From Paenibacillus popilliae ATCC 14706 (lineage in GTDB: Bacteria; Bacillota; Bacilli; Paenibacillales; Paenibacillaceae), in NCBI RefSeq assembly GCF_000315235.1, contig NZ_BALG01000186.1, forward strand, positions 1 to 64,000: a DNA stretch of 64,000 bases, in the 5' to 3' direction. The position numbers and the translations under genes were made by a program. The notes beneath the pieces are model-generated. The model was not told the origin of the DNA, made no database searches, and saw only the letters and a list, made by a program, of their open reading frames with translations. This document shows, in pieces, positions 50,270-58,610 of the stretch (its first letter is position 1; each line of letters starts with the position of its first letter).

Positions 50270-50722
50270 ATGCATTATCGAATTATGTATCCGACAAGGA
50301 CGAAGGAAGTGCTTGTGGCAACCTTCCTGTTCAGTACCGCTATGCTGCATGTCGCGCTGATGTCCAAACAGACCGTTCCTATGCTGTTCTTCCTGCAAAT
50401 GGCTGTCTTGGCGGTGCTCATTGGATCGCTATGTGTGGAAGTATGCGTGCGAATGAAGAAGCGAACGGCAGACATCCGAGCGGAATCGGATTTCATCACA
50501 ATGCAGGGGAAGTCCATCGCGGCGGATGAAGTGGAAGAGATCGTGGTGAAGGGGTATCGCCAAGCCGCTGTAGGCATCCGGCTGAAGGGGAAGACCTCCA
50601 TACCGGGCTATTGCTGCTTCCGGTTCCAGGGAGAGGAGAACGGCGGCATGGTTGAACTGGCCCGTTGGGCCGAACAGCATGGCATCCCGATGAAGCAGGG
50701 CTATTTCATGACTTGGCTGTAG
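50270..50722 (+). CDS. small membrane protein, unknown function
   Basis: 150 aa from MHYRIMYPTR (GGAGCGG 9 nt upstream). Two transmembrane segments (about 15-30 and 38-58), then a cytosolic beta-rich domain (DFITMQGKSIAADEVEEIVV, IRLKGKTSIPGYCCFRFQG) resembling a PH-like/bPH fold. Not recognised further. It stands alone among decayed genes. Confidence 0.6.
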   Translation: MHYRIMYPTRTKEVLVATFLFSTAMLHVALMSKQTVPMLFFLQMAVLAVLIGSLCVEVCVRMKKRTADIRAESDFITMQGKSIAADEVEEIVVKGYRQAAVGIRLKGKTSIPGYCCFRFQGEENGGMVELARWAEQHGIPMKQGYFMTWL

Positions 50723-50828
50723 TTGCTTCTATATATTTTGTCAGCCCTTATTTTATTCATATGATGAGCATCGTAGCACTGAGCACTACTTCAGTCCGTC
50801 ATGCTGAACGAACCCGCTAGCTGATCCG

Positions 50829-50965
50829 GGCTTTACGGTTTCGACTGTCGGTCTGATCGATTTCATCGGACTCGTGCCACATATCGCCAGGACGTTGAAT
50901 CGCGAATTGGGGCTTACGATCATCATCGGCAGTAACGAAGTGATGCTGCCCGTTTTTCATTATTC
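50829..50965 (+). pseudogene. possible ABC-transporter gene fragment
   Basis: The frame GLIDFIGLVPHIARTLNREL, then GLTIIIGSNEVMLP reads like a FecCD-type or CbiO-type transporter piece (IGFIGLIVPHIAR or LNRELGLTIIxSTHDVDLxP). No start, no continuation. Weak. Confidence 0.25.
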
Positions 50966-51232
50966 ATCGTACATCGCTTCCTCCGCATATTCATCCAGCT
51001 CTGCCGTTACTTTCTCCTTCACACGGTTAACGCATTCGTTGAGGGAGCGGGCCGTGACGCGCTTCCCATTGACGAGCGCATAAGGCTGGCGGGCACACAG
51101 GCCGCACAGCGACAGACATTCCATGCGCAGGACAGCGATATCCGGAATCTCCGCCTCGAACTCCTCTAGAGCGGCGGAATTGATGCCGTTATTAGTGCAG
51201 ATTTCCACGATGACGAAGCCCAGATTATTCAT
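50960..51232 (-). CDS. DUF1450 (YuzB-like) protein
   Basis: 90 aa from MNNLGFVIVEIC (AAGGGGGG upstream). Cys-rich N-terminal part ECLSLCGLCARQPYALVNG, the DUF1450 pattern, which resembles thioredoxin-like [2Fe-2S] folds but with unknown role. Acidic C-terminal tail. Intact, in contrast to neighbouring remnants. Confidence 0.88.
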   Translation of the reverse strand: MNNLGFVIVEICTNNGINSAALEEFEAEIPDIAVLRMECLSLCGLCARQPYALVNGKRVTARSLNECVNRVKEKVTAELDEYAEEAMYDE

Positions 51233-51409
51233 TGTATCCCCCCTTGATCGCGCTCCAGCGTATTCAGGTGCCGCCGCACAGGCTTCCGCGTCGGGAATCG
51301 CGTAATTCCATTGCATGATGCAGCTTGCCAATGCTTGTCAACAGCAATAGGCTTATTCTAACGAACGATACATACTTAGTCAACATAGAAGCTTATAATG
51401 TATTTTCAT

Positions 51410-51571
51410 ATGAAGGATTATCAGGTTCAGTTCTGCGATGGGAGAGATCCGTCGGCTTATACAGGGGAGACCAAGACCGTCATCGATATCGTGTCTTCCG
51501 CGGGCTGCTATATTATCGGGACGCCGATTTTCCAGTCCTTGAATTGCTTGGCACCGGATTGGGTATGCTAG
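51410..51571 (+). pseudogene. NADPH-dependent FMN reductase fragment
   Basis: QVQFCDGRDPSAYTGETKTV, then DIVSSAGCYIIGTPIFQ matches the central part of flavodoxin-fold FMN reductases (DGRDxSxYTGET...FIIGTPIFQGS). The N-terminal FMN loop and everything after IFQ are missing; the ORF stops at a TAG. Confidence 0.7.
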
Positions 51572-51581
51572 ACTCAGCTGC

Positions 51582-51806
51582 TTTGACAAAATCTTTCGCA
51601 ACAAATATGGCATTCGCAAGGGAGAGCTGGAGGAAGCATGCCGCCGCATCGGCATTCGCGACCTGCGGATGTGGGGATACCATGACAAAACGATAGAATT
51701 CGAAGACGACGTGAAGCTCGCGGACCGGATTGAAGCCTTATTGGCGGAATTGGAGCCCGAATGTGTCTATACCTTCTATCCCGGGTACAGCGTTCATCCG
51801 GATTAA
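51582..51806 (+). pseudogene. bshB2: bacillithiol deacetylase fragment
   Basis: YGIRKGELEEACRRIGIRDL, then MWGYHDKTIEFEDD and VYTFYPGYSVHPD is diagnostic for BshB2 (PIG-L/LmbE deacetylase), but only the middle is present. The zinc-binding N-terminus (AHPDD) is absent and a TAA follows HPD, where HDATG would come next. Confidence 0.8.
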
Positions 51807-51850
51807 AACGATGCAGTAAGACTTCTATGCGCAGAACTGCGGGTCGTGCG

Positions 51851-52234
51851 TTAGCGGGAGAATTCATTCCCCGTTCGGCCCTGATAGTGATGTACGTGAG
51901 GTGTGCTTCCATTCATTGTCGTGACCCCTTCGAACATATGAATATGCCCGCCGCCAGGCAGGGGAATGGCCGGACCCGTCGTGCCCCTGAGTCGATGCGA
52001 ATGTCCGGCTTCGAATGAGGTCGCCGCATGATATTGATGCGTATGTTGAACACCGCTCGGGGCTGGCTCCGTCGTTCCGGCGTATTCATGCCGATGACCG
52101 ACATCCACGGACGTGACGCCGGAAAATTCATGAACATGCACGGGTCTCCCATTCCATGAAGTGATATATAACTTATGGGAATGTACGTTCCCTTCTTCGC
52201 TATGATGTACAAAGCCGGTAATCGGAATCTCCAT
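51851..52234 (-). CDS. ymaF: YmaF-family protein
   Basis: 127 aa from MEIPITGFVHHSEEGN (GGAAGGAG 8 nt upstream). Very His-rich with repeated H-x-H motifs: HVHEFSGVTSVDVGHRHEYA, GVQHTHQYHAAT, FEAGHSHRLRG and HIHMFEGVT, the YmaF signature. Repeated beta strands with possible metal-binding histidines; function unknown. It is the first intact gene downstream of the M-box riboswitch. Confidence 0.85.
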   Translation of the reverse strand: MEIPITGFVHHSEEGNVHSHKLYITSWNGRPVHVHEFSGVTSVDVGHRHEYAGTTEPAPSGVQHTHQYHAATSFEAGHSHRLRGTTGPAIPLPGGGHIHMFEGVTTMNGSTPHVHHYQGRTGNEFSR

Positions 52235-52347
52235 GGTTGCAATCTCCTTCCATCGATGTTTATCCACATCGTATGTTCGGGGCCGTTCGATGTTTACAGC
52301 GTAAGCAAAGTTTTGGCTTTGAGACAAGTACCGTCCTGTGCTCAACC

Positions 52348-52425
52348 TCAAACAAGCAGACGGCTCTTCCTCCGTACAGAATGTTGGCGCCTATGCGGCT
52401 GATGGCTACTCGACCCACGGTCCAT
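52348..52425 (-). pseudogene. short ORF behind the M-box, possible 5' remnant of its target gene
   Basis: 25 aa, MDRGSSSHQPHRRQHSVRRK..., with an excellent AAAGGAGGGG site 9 nt upstream, 30 bp after the riboswitch terminator. It stops early and is not recognisable, consistent with a leftover translation start of a lost Mg transporter gene. Confidence 0.35.
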
Positions 52426-52454
52426 GGACAAATCCCCTCCTTTTTTTACAGATA

Positions 52455-52690
52455 ATAAAAAACCCTCCAGAAAAGCTAGAGGGTTAAATACGCGCAGAAA
52501 TACAGATTGCAGCGTCTTGGTTCCCCCTAGTCTAGTTTTAGCACTATACAACGTAAAGAGCGTCCGCTCTTAGCCACCTTAAGAAAAGCCTTAATCCGGC
52601 AGTTCCTGTTCTACCCATTGGCATCTTTCGATATTTCTGGGCAGTGGCCTATGTTCGTATAGGAGCCTCACCTAACGAGGATTTTATAAA
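52455..52690 (-). promoter_or_regulatory. M-box (ykoK) magnesium riboswitch with terminator
   Basis: On the minus strand: CTCGTTAGGTGAGGCTCCTA, AACATAGGCCACTGCCC, GAAATATCGAAAGATGCCAA, TGGGTAGAACAGGAAC and GGATTAAGGC...AAGGTGGC are the conserved M-box core (52545-52690). Expression platform: AACCCTC/GAGGGTT hairpin (52461-52485) followed by a T-run. It normally controls mgtE or corA; no such gene follows here. Confidence 0.92.
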
Positions 52691-52702
52691 ATTTACTTTG
52701 TT

Positions 52703-52732
52703 ATCATATGACTTGCTTTATCCGTTTGTCAA
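52703..52732 (-). promoter_or_regulatory. SigA-type promoter of the M-box transcript
   Basis: Minus strand: -35 TTGACA (52727-52732), 18-bp spacer, -10 TATGAT (52703-52708), about 15 bp before the aptamer. Confidence 0.75.
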
Positions 52733-52759
52733 TGATAAGGAGTGAAATGGAAATCATTA

Positions 52760-53074
52760 TTATTTTCTTGCTCTTCTGCGCTTTCTTGTGCCGGAGCAAA
52801 ATACATCCTTCTCTTTCACCGTACATACATGCTTTAATACCGGCACGCAGAAATGTTGATTAATGATTTCGATAGGGTGTATGACATCGACTTTTTGCGG
52901 ATGATACGTTTTGTTGAAGACATATTGCGGCGGATCGAAAATCGCTTTACTCGGGCAGCAAAACTCTTCACCGGCATATTTTTTGTATTCATGAGTCATG
53001 AATTCCAGCTCCTCTCCTATTACTGTCGAATCTATTGGCATCATATGCAAGGTTATTTGACCTTGATTGGACAT
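52760..53074 (-). CDS. CotD-like spore coat protein
   Basis: 104 aa. EEFCCPSKAIFDPPQYVFNK, HPQKVDVIHPIEIINQHFCV and a Lys/Arg-rich tail; His/Cys/Pro-rich like CotD-family inner coat proteins of Paenibacillus. The start is uncertain: ATG 53074 has only GGAAAG two bases away, and Met residues at 53044/53041 are alternatives. Confidence 0.65.
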   Translation of the reverse strand: MSNQGQITLHMMPIDSTVIGEELEFMTHEYKKYAGEEFCCPSKAIFDPPQYVFNKTYHPQKVDVIHPIEIINQHFCVPVLKHVCTVKEKDVFCSGTRKRRRARK

Positions 53075-53313
53075 TCTTTCCGCATACAGTCACCTATTTA
53101 TTAGTGTGGAAGGGGAGGGACATTCGCAGGCAAACGGGACGCGCTCTGGGATTGTCTTGCCGGACATATCGAGCTGCCGCTTACGATCACCTGGCTCGAT
53201 TATGAGGCAAGTGAGAAAAGATTGGGAGAATACAGGTATATTATCCTGTGTCTGTCGGGAATAATCATCACGTCGGCCACATATGGTTCTAGTGAGGCGG
53301 AGGTGGTTAACGG

Positions 53314-54492
53314 GTGCAACACAATCCGAAGCAAGCGCAGCCGGAGTGCATCCCGCATCCGATTCGGAAAAGCGACGGCGCCGGTGCAACCGATTATGGC
53401 CCGCGCGACGTGATGCGTGATCGGGAGAACCCGGATATGTTCGTGCCGCCGGTTACGGATGAGGGGCTGGTGCCGAACTTGAAGTTCTCGTTCTCCGACG
53501 CGCATATGCAACTGAGTCAGGGAGGATGGTCCCGCGAGATTACGGTACGGGAGCTGCCAGTCGCGAAGACGCTGGCCGGCGTGAACATGCGTCTTACGCC
53601 GGGAGGGGTAAGAGAGCTCCATTGGCATCAGCAGGCCGAATGGGCCTTCATGATATTGGGCCGGGCGAGGATTACGGCGGTCGATCAGAATGGCTGCCAT
53701 TTTATTGCCGATGTCGGTCCGGGCGATTTGTGGTATTTCCCCCCGGGCATTCCTCATTCGATTCAGGGGCTAGAGGAAGGCTGCGAGTTCCTGCTTGTCT
53801 TCGATGACGGCAATTTCTCCGATATGAACACCCTGTCGATCTCCGATTGGTTCGCGCATACCCCGAAGGAAGTGCTGTCGGCCAATTTCGGCGTGCCGGT
53901 CAGCGCATTTCAGCAGGTGCCGACTGAGCAACTATATATTTTCCAGGATGAGGTTCCGGTTCCGATCGCGAAGTCGCAGGTGCCGGACCCGAACGGTACC
54001 GTCGAACAGAGCTTCGTGTACCATCTGCTCGCCCAGCCTCCGCTGACGACGCCGGGAGGCTCCGTCCGAATCGTCGATTCTTCCAATTTTCCCGTATCTG
54101 TGACGGTGGCCGCCGCCCTGGTGGAGATTAAGCCCGATGCGATAAGGGAACTCCACTGGCATCCGAATAATGATGAATGGCAGTACTATCTTAGCGGTCA
54201 AGGGCGAATGACGGTCTTCGCCGGCAACGGCACCGCACGGACGTTCAATTACAGGGCGGGCGACGTCGGATACGTTCCGTTCGCATTCGGCCACTACATC
54301 CAGAACACGGGCACGGACAGCTTATGGTTCCTGGAAATGTTCAAGAGCAACCGCTTCGCCGACGTGTCTCTCAACCAATGGATGGCACTGACTCCGCATG
54401 ATCTGGTGAGAGACAATGTCTATGGTTCGCCGGAGCTGATGAGGGCTCTCCGCAAGACGAAATGGCCAGTCGTCAAGTATCCGAGTCTTTGA
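53314..54492 (+). CDS. oxdC: oxalate decarboxylase family bicupin
   Basis: 392 aa, GTG start behind GAGGCGGAGGTGG. Two cupins with Mn ligands: first [12 protein letters not shown] plus PPGIPHSI, second [14 protein letters not shown] plus FGHYIQN. The OxdC active-site lid, SENST in B. subtilis, reads SDMNT here ([20 protein letters not shown]), so Glu162 is an Asp. No signal peptide. Converts oxalate to formate and CO2 in the family; the lid change makes activity uncertain. OxdD-type paralogues are spore-coat proteins, which fits the surrounding coat genes. Confidence 0.88.
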   Translation: MQHNPKQAQPECIPHPIRKSDGAGATDYGPRDVMRDRENPDMFVPPVTDEGLVPNLKFSFSDAHMQLSQGGWSREITVRELPVAKTLAGVNMRLTPGGVRELHWHQQAEWAFMILGRARITAVDQNGCHFIADVGPGDLWYFPPGIPHSIQGLEEGCEFLLVFDDGNFSDMNTLSISDWFAHTPKEVLSANFGVPVSAFQQVPTEQLYIFQDEVPVPIAKSQVPDPNGTVEQSFVYHLLAQPPLTTPGGSVRIVDSSNFPVSVTVAAALVEIKPDAIRELHWHPNNDEWQYYLSGQGRMTVFAGNGTARTFNYRAGDVGYVPFAFGHYIQNTGTDSLWFLEMFKSNRFADVSLNQWMALTPHDLVRDNVYGSPELMRALRKTKWPVVKYPSL

Positions 54493-54599
54493 CTTTGGCA
54501 GGGCTTATGCGTTGTGCGGACCCGTTCCTCGGCCAGCGTAGATTGCGAAGGCTTTTGACCCGCTTCGCACCGATGCGGCGCAGAGCGGCGGTTACATGG

Positions 54600-54645
54600 A
54601 ATAACAGCCAGACTTGCAAACAACTGGCTGTTATTTATTTTTATT
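54600..54645. terminator. terminator between oxdC and the convergent small membrane gene
   Basis: AATAACAGCCAG/CTGGCTGTTATT, 12-bp stem, 12-nt loop, then TATTTTTATTA. Serves oxdC; may act in both directions. Confidence 0.85.
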
Positions 54646-54817
54646 ATCCGCTGCGAAGTTTTTTGTGAAGCTGATGAAAGGGGAGGTTTCTTCTTCTGCC
54701 CATACGCATGCGCTGCTGTGTCAATCCGACGGCTGCCGCGCCGACGCCAATCGCTAATAAAGACCAAATCGTTTTCCGATGATTCCAATTTTTTAGAAAT
54801 CCAAACATCCCGTTCAT
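54644..54817 (-). CDS. small membrane protein (DUF3918/YrzQ-like)
   Basis: 57 aa: MNGMFGFLKNWNHRK, one helix TIWSLLAIGVGAAAVGL, then an Arg-rich tail RMRMGRRR. AAGGGGG lies 8 nt before the ATG. The layout (short head, GxGAAA helix, basic tail) is that of DUF3918 small membrane proteins; role unknown. Confidence 0.7.
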   Translation of the reverse strand: MNGMFGFLKNWNHRKTIWSLLAIGVGAAAVGLTQQRMRMGRRRNLPFHQLHKKLRSG

Positions 54818-54992
54818 GCCGATTCACCCCCTTAACGGAACTCGAATAATGGCATTCGTACACCGTTTTTATTGTGCGCCGGCATTGGCGGTCCCATACA
54901 AGGAATCCTTTCCGGCTGCAGCGGCTTATGCAATCAACGAGTTAGGCCAAGGTTCGTTGTCAACATTTTGGTTTTTCGGGGAACGCATGGAA

Positions 54993-55020
54993 AAAGCCGT
55001 AGATATCATCTAACGGCTTT
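54993..55020 (-). terminator. terminator after the spore-coat-like gene at 55052
   Basis: AAAGCCGT/ACGGCTTT stem with a 12-nt loop; on the minus strand it is followed by a T-run. Confidence 0.75.
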
Positions 55021-55051
55021 GGTTGCATGGGGACGGCTTTGCAAGCGGGTT

Positions 55052-55348
55052 TTAGATGAAGAAGGGGAGAAGAAAAATATCCTGGAAGCTGAAAAAAGGA
55101 ATTCGGTGTTGAAAGAAGCGCCGTCTCGGGAAGAAGCCCGGGAAGAAGCCGAATTGTCTGTAGTAGGAAGGCTGCGCCGGCATACCGCTCATTTCGGTCA
55201 TCATCTGTTCAGTTGGAATCGCCAGGGTGACGCCTTCCGGATCGACATGAGCAATGAAGCCGTCGTGAACGTGACCATCCTTCGTGCGGATTCCGACATA
55301 CTTGTTCATACAGCACCAGCTGAGCTGGTGAAAATCATCTGGACTCAT
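55052..55348 (-). CDS. small spore-surface-like protein with beta-barrel core
   Basis: 98 aa from MSPDDFHQL (AGGAGG 6 nt upstream). Core WCCMNKYVGIRTKDGHVHDG, then FIAHVDPEGVTLAIP resembles Sm-like/DUF2642 small beta barrels, followed by a Phe/Arg-rich tail (FGFFPGFFPRRRFFQHRIPF). The composition is typical of Bacillales coat proteins; exact family unknown. Confidence 0.55.
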   Translation of the reverse strand: MSPDDFHQLSWCCMNKYVGIRTKDGHVHDGFIAHVDPEGVTLAIPTEQMMTEMSGMPAQPSYYRQFGFFPGFFPRRRFFQHRIPFFSFQDIFLLPFFI

Positions 55349-55468
55349 TGGTGACCTCCTGTTCGCATGTTTCATCACACCATTAGTCTATCCGCTCCTC
55401 CCTATTTCGCTCACGGCATTTGCCCAGGGATACCTAATATCGCGATGAGTAGTAGTAGATAACGACTA

Positions 55469-56509
55469 TTAAAATAAACGTTTCAGAAAAGGCCTTTCCA
55501 AGGCTGCTTTTACCGCTTGGCGGTGGCTGCCGATCTGCTCGACAATCGACATCTTGTTGGCCAGCGCATAAGCGGCCGTGTCGCGTATCCGTTCGGCGAG
55601 CTGCTCCGCGTCCGTGGAGATGGCCAATCGCGGAAGACGGATGGAATGGGCGAAATCAAACGATTTGAAACGGTACCCCAAGCAGACAAAAGGAACATCC
55701 GCCGCTGCGGACAGAATATTGGCGTGAAGCTTGAAATTGATGGTCAGGTCAAACCGTTTTATCCGCTGCAAATATTTTTCATACGAATGCACTCCTGGAT
55801 CATATACGACTTGATCGGAAACGGCGATCTTATTGCACAGCCGCTTACATGCCTCCCGGTCCGGCCCCCATACCGGGTACACAACGATCTTGTAACCTTC
55901 CCGAATGAGGAAGCCGGCTGCGGAAGCGATCTGATTCTCGACGTACGCTTCATCCTTGCCGTAAATCCGGTTATAGGATGTGCCCCAGTTGATGCCGATC
56001 CATCGTTCCCCAGTCTGCTCGTCATCCGCATCAGACGTTGGCGGGGACGATAACATGGCGGGATCGCCGCTAAGCGTCACCCGATTCATCGCGACACCTA
56101 TTTGTCGCATATACTCGAAGGTCCACGGACCCCGTACACCGCAGTAGGCTGCATGTTCGACAACTTCTCTCATTTTCAGGCAAAACCCTTTGCTTTCAGG
56201 AGCAGCATTGGAGCCGAAGCTGAACGGATTCAAGCGATCATGGCCGCTGCCCCAGATGAGTACACGCTTTTCTTGCCGCACGGCTTCATGCAGGATATCG
56301 AGATAGCCGGGTACCAACAGGGAACCGCCCCCCATGACGATCGTGTCATACTTTCTCATATCCTTGATGTCGACTCCGGGAACCGAGGGAATGATCTGGT
56401 ACTCCTCCGGACTCAAATGAAGCTTCGCCAATTGCTCGAACATGGCTCGCATCCATTCGTCGCCCAGATTATTGAATCCAACCCATCCTAGATACAATAT
56501 TTTTTTCAC
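55469..56509 (-). CDS. polysaccharide pyruvyl transferase family protein
   Basis: 346 aa, CsaB/WcaK family: LGWVGFNNLGDEWMRAMFEQ, then TIVMGGGSLLVPG, CGVRGPWTFEYMRQ, WIGINWGTSYNRIYG and FDLTINFKLHANILSAA. Adds pyruvate ketals to glycan residues, using PEP in known members. Last gene of a minus-strand cluster with two glycosyltransferases; probably decorates the same surface glycan. SLH domains bind pyruvylated polymer, but this is not necessarily the S-layer enzyme. Confidence 0.88.
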   Translation of the reverse strand: MKKILYLGWVGFNNLGDEWMRAMFEQLAKLHLSPEEYQIIPSVPGVDIKDMRKYDTIVMGGGSLLVPGYLDILHEAVRQEKRVLIWGSGHDRLNPFSFGSNAAPESKGFCLKMREVVEHAAYCGVRGPWTFEYMRQIGVAMNRVTLSGDPAMLSSPPTSDADDEQTGERWIGINWGTSYNRIYGKDEAYVENQIASAAGFLIREGYKIVVYPVWGPDREACKRLCNKIAVSDQVVYDPGVHSYEKYLQRIKRFDLTINFKLHANILSAAADVPFVCLGYRFKSFDFAHSIRLPRLAISTDAEQLAERIRDTAAYALANKMSIVEQIGSHRQAVKAALERPFLKRLF

Positions 56510-56527
56510 GAAAATTTCACACTCCCA

Positions 56528-57661
56528 TCATTGGGTTCGGGCTTGGACAGACGTATAGATTTCACCCATCCGTCTAACGATTTTATGGATATCAAAATGC
56601 TTCAATGTCCAGCTTCGGCCTTGTGCTCCGATTGCCTTGAGCGCGTCCCGATCGGCTAATGCTTTTTTCAATGCTTCGGTCACTGCCTCTTCTGTCGCCT
56701 TGCATTCGGAATCGTGGTCGCCGAAATAATAGTCCCATGCTTGTCCGTATACCGACGGCTCGACGAGACCGAAGAAGCCGTGGTTGCCGATGGCCAGCAC
56801 GGGCTTCCCGCAAGCCATCGCTTCGAGGGCAACCCGGCCGGTGCCGACCACGATATCCCCAAGGGCGTAATATTCACGAATCTTCGTCTGCGTCCCGGCC
56901 ATATGAATAAAGGTTTGTCCAGTATGATGATGGATGGTATGGACCATCTCGTTAATTTCGGAAAATTGGATGCCATCGCCGACCACGACCAGATGCAAAT
57001 TAGGCAGTTCCGTGCTGCGTAGCCGCTCTGCCGCCAGAATCAGCAGGGTGCAGACGATGGCCTTGTCCCAGGCCAGCCGGCTTGCATATACGATAATGTT
57101 CGCATCATCCGGAATCTGGAGCGACTTCCGCAGTTCATGAGAAGGCAACGGGTAGAACGCCTCCGGGTCAACCCCGTTCGGCACCAGCAGGGAAGTGATG
57201 CCCCTCGTATGCAAATCGCGCTGCACAGGCTTGCTTACACTGATGACCGCGTCGCTATTTTGGGCCGTGCGGATAAGCTGTTCCTCGGGATAATAAGCCC
57301 CGTGTACCGTAAAGACGACAGGTATGCCCAATTCTTGGGCGGCCATGGCCGCATACATCCCCGACGGCGTTTGATGCACATGGACGACATCGATTTTGCG
57401 GTAGCGCATAATCTGCTTCAAAGTGCGGATCGCCTGCTGCAGCGAGCTATCCAGCAAAAAGGCGCCCGCTGTTAGATCGACGGTATGAATCGGGCATGCC
57501 GCTTGCGCGAAGGAATTGTACATTAAGCCGCCTGCTCCGCAGAATACCGGCTTACCTCCCAATGCTTGCAGTCCCTTGACCAGACTTAGCACATGGGTTT
57601 CCGTGCCGCCGACGGCCAAGCTATCCAACACCATCAGCACCCGGTAGGCATTATTTCTCAT
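56528..57661 (-). CDS. glycosyltransferase family 4 (GT-B)
   Basis: 377 aa. N-terminal DSLAVGGTETHVLSLVKGLQ acceptor loop, DVVHVHQTPSGMYAAMAA, TVHGAYYP, ISVSKPVQRDL; C-terminal YASRLAWDKAI, VVVGDG and RVALEAMACGKPVLAIGNHG (E-x7-E-like donor-binding motif). Retaining sugar transferase; sugar unknown. Overlaps the upstream GT2 gene by 11 bp. Confidence 0.9.
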   Translation of the reverse strand: MRNNAYRVLMVLDSLAVGGTETHVLSLVKGLQALGGKPVFCGAGGLMYNSFAQAACPIHTVDLTAGAFLLDSSLQQAIRTLKQIMRYRKIDVVHVHQTPSGMYAAMAAQELGIPVVFTVHGAYYPEEQLIRTAQNSDAVISVSKPVQRDLHTRGITSLLVPNGVDPEAFYPLPSHELRKSLQIPDDANIIVYASRLAWDKAIVCTLLILAAERLRSTELPNLHLVVVGDGIQFSEINEMVHTIHHHTGQTFIHMAGTQTKIREYYALGDIVVGTGRVALEAMACGKPVLAIGNHGFFGLVEPSVYGQAWDYYFGDHDSECKATEEAVTEALKKALADRDALKAIGAQGRSWTLKHFDIHKIVRRMGEIYTSVQARTQ

Positions 57662-58376
57662 TGCGCTTCAGCCGATCTTTCCCAAAGTATTTCCGGGACC
57701 GCTGATTCGGATGGCTGCGGTAATAATACAGAACATCCGGCATATTTGCGATATTCAGGGGCTCGCCTTTCAACGACCTGGAAATAAATTCATAGTCTTC
57801 CGCACCTTCTATCTTCCTTGTATGCCCGCCGACTCGATCGAACAGCTTCCCGCGAAGCATGATGGTTCCGTGGCATACACAGTGGCCGCCGTTGGCATAT
57901 ACTTTGCGTATTTGTTCCCCGTACCGGATCCAGCCCGCGTTTGATTTGTGCTCTGATAGGCTGCGATGGAACACTTCATAATTGGTGCCCACCAACTCGA
58001 TTTCTGGACGACTCAGTAAAAAGGACACTTGCCGCTCCAGGCGTTCATAATGGGAAATATCATCCGAGTCCTGGGCCGCGATATATTCTCCCGCAGCCAA
58101 GTAGAAGCCGGTCGTCACCGCTCCGGCATAACCGATATTGCGGGGCAGGGGCACTGTTATATACGTGCGATCGGCCAATTGCTCCTGATTGAGTTGCAAC
58201 CATTTCTCCACTTGCAGCAAAGAATCGTCTGTCGAGGCATCATCGACGAGGATGATTTCCCAGTTCGGGTACGTTTGCCGTAAGATGCCATCCAAGCAAT
58301 CGATCAAAAAAGCGGATTTGTTGTAGTTTGTTATCACGATGCTTACAAGACCGGGTACTCGTGGGTAGGTCATCAT
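57651..58376 (-). CDS. glycosyltransferase family 2 (GT-A)
   Basis: 241 aa (ATG 58376, GGTGG 6 nt upstream). SIVITNYNKSAFLIDCLDGI, EIILVDDASTDDS, GYAGAVTTGFYLAAGEYIAA and QDSDDISHYERLE (DxD metal motif). First glycosyltransferase of the cluster, 24 bp after a small DUF2642-like gene. Confidence 0.9.
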   Translation of the reverse strand: MMTYPRVPGLVSIVITNYNKSAFLIDCLDGILRQTYPNWEIILVDDASTDDSLLQVEKWLQLNQEQLADRTYITVPLPRNIGYAGAVTTGFYLAAGEYIAAQDSDDISHYERLERQVSFLLSRPEIELVGTNYEVFHRSLSEHKSNAGWIRYGEQIRKVYANGGHCVCHGTIMLRGKLFDRVGGHTRKIEGAEDYEFISRSLKGEPLNIANMPDVLYYYRSHPNQRSRKYFGKDRLKRNEK

Positions 58377-58399
58377 GTTCACCACCTTTTTCCTGCTTG

Positions 58400-58594
58400 T
58401 TATGAGATAACACGGATATAGGACACCATTTGAAGTTGAAAAATGGCATACTGCCCATTGTCATATCCCGTCAACCGGGAAGTGCGGACAGTCAGCTTCA
58501 TATCATCGACGGACACGAGAACGCCTGTTATCAAGTCCAATGCGCTTGCCACCTGGACTTGTTTTCCAATCAATGAACGGAGCTTTTCTTTCAT
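58400..58594 (-). CDS. small DUF2642/YuzF-like protein
   Basis: 64 aa. KLRSLIGKQVQVASALDLIT, GVLVSVDDMKLTVRT, YIRVIS: a single small beta-barrel. GAGGGAGGGG lies before the ATG. Paralogous in layout to the C-terminal half of the next gene upstream. Likely spore surface; probably co-transcribed with the glycosyltransferases. Confidence 0.65.
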   Translation of the reverse strand: MKEKLRSLIGKQVQVASALDLITGVLVSVDDMKLTVRTSRLTGYDNGQYAIFQLQMVSYIRVIS

Positions 58595-58610
58595 TTCAAT
58601 CCCCTCCCTC

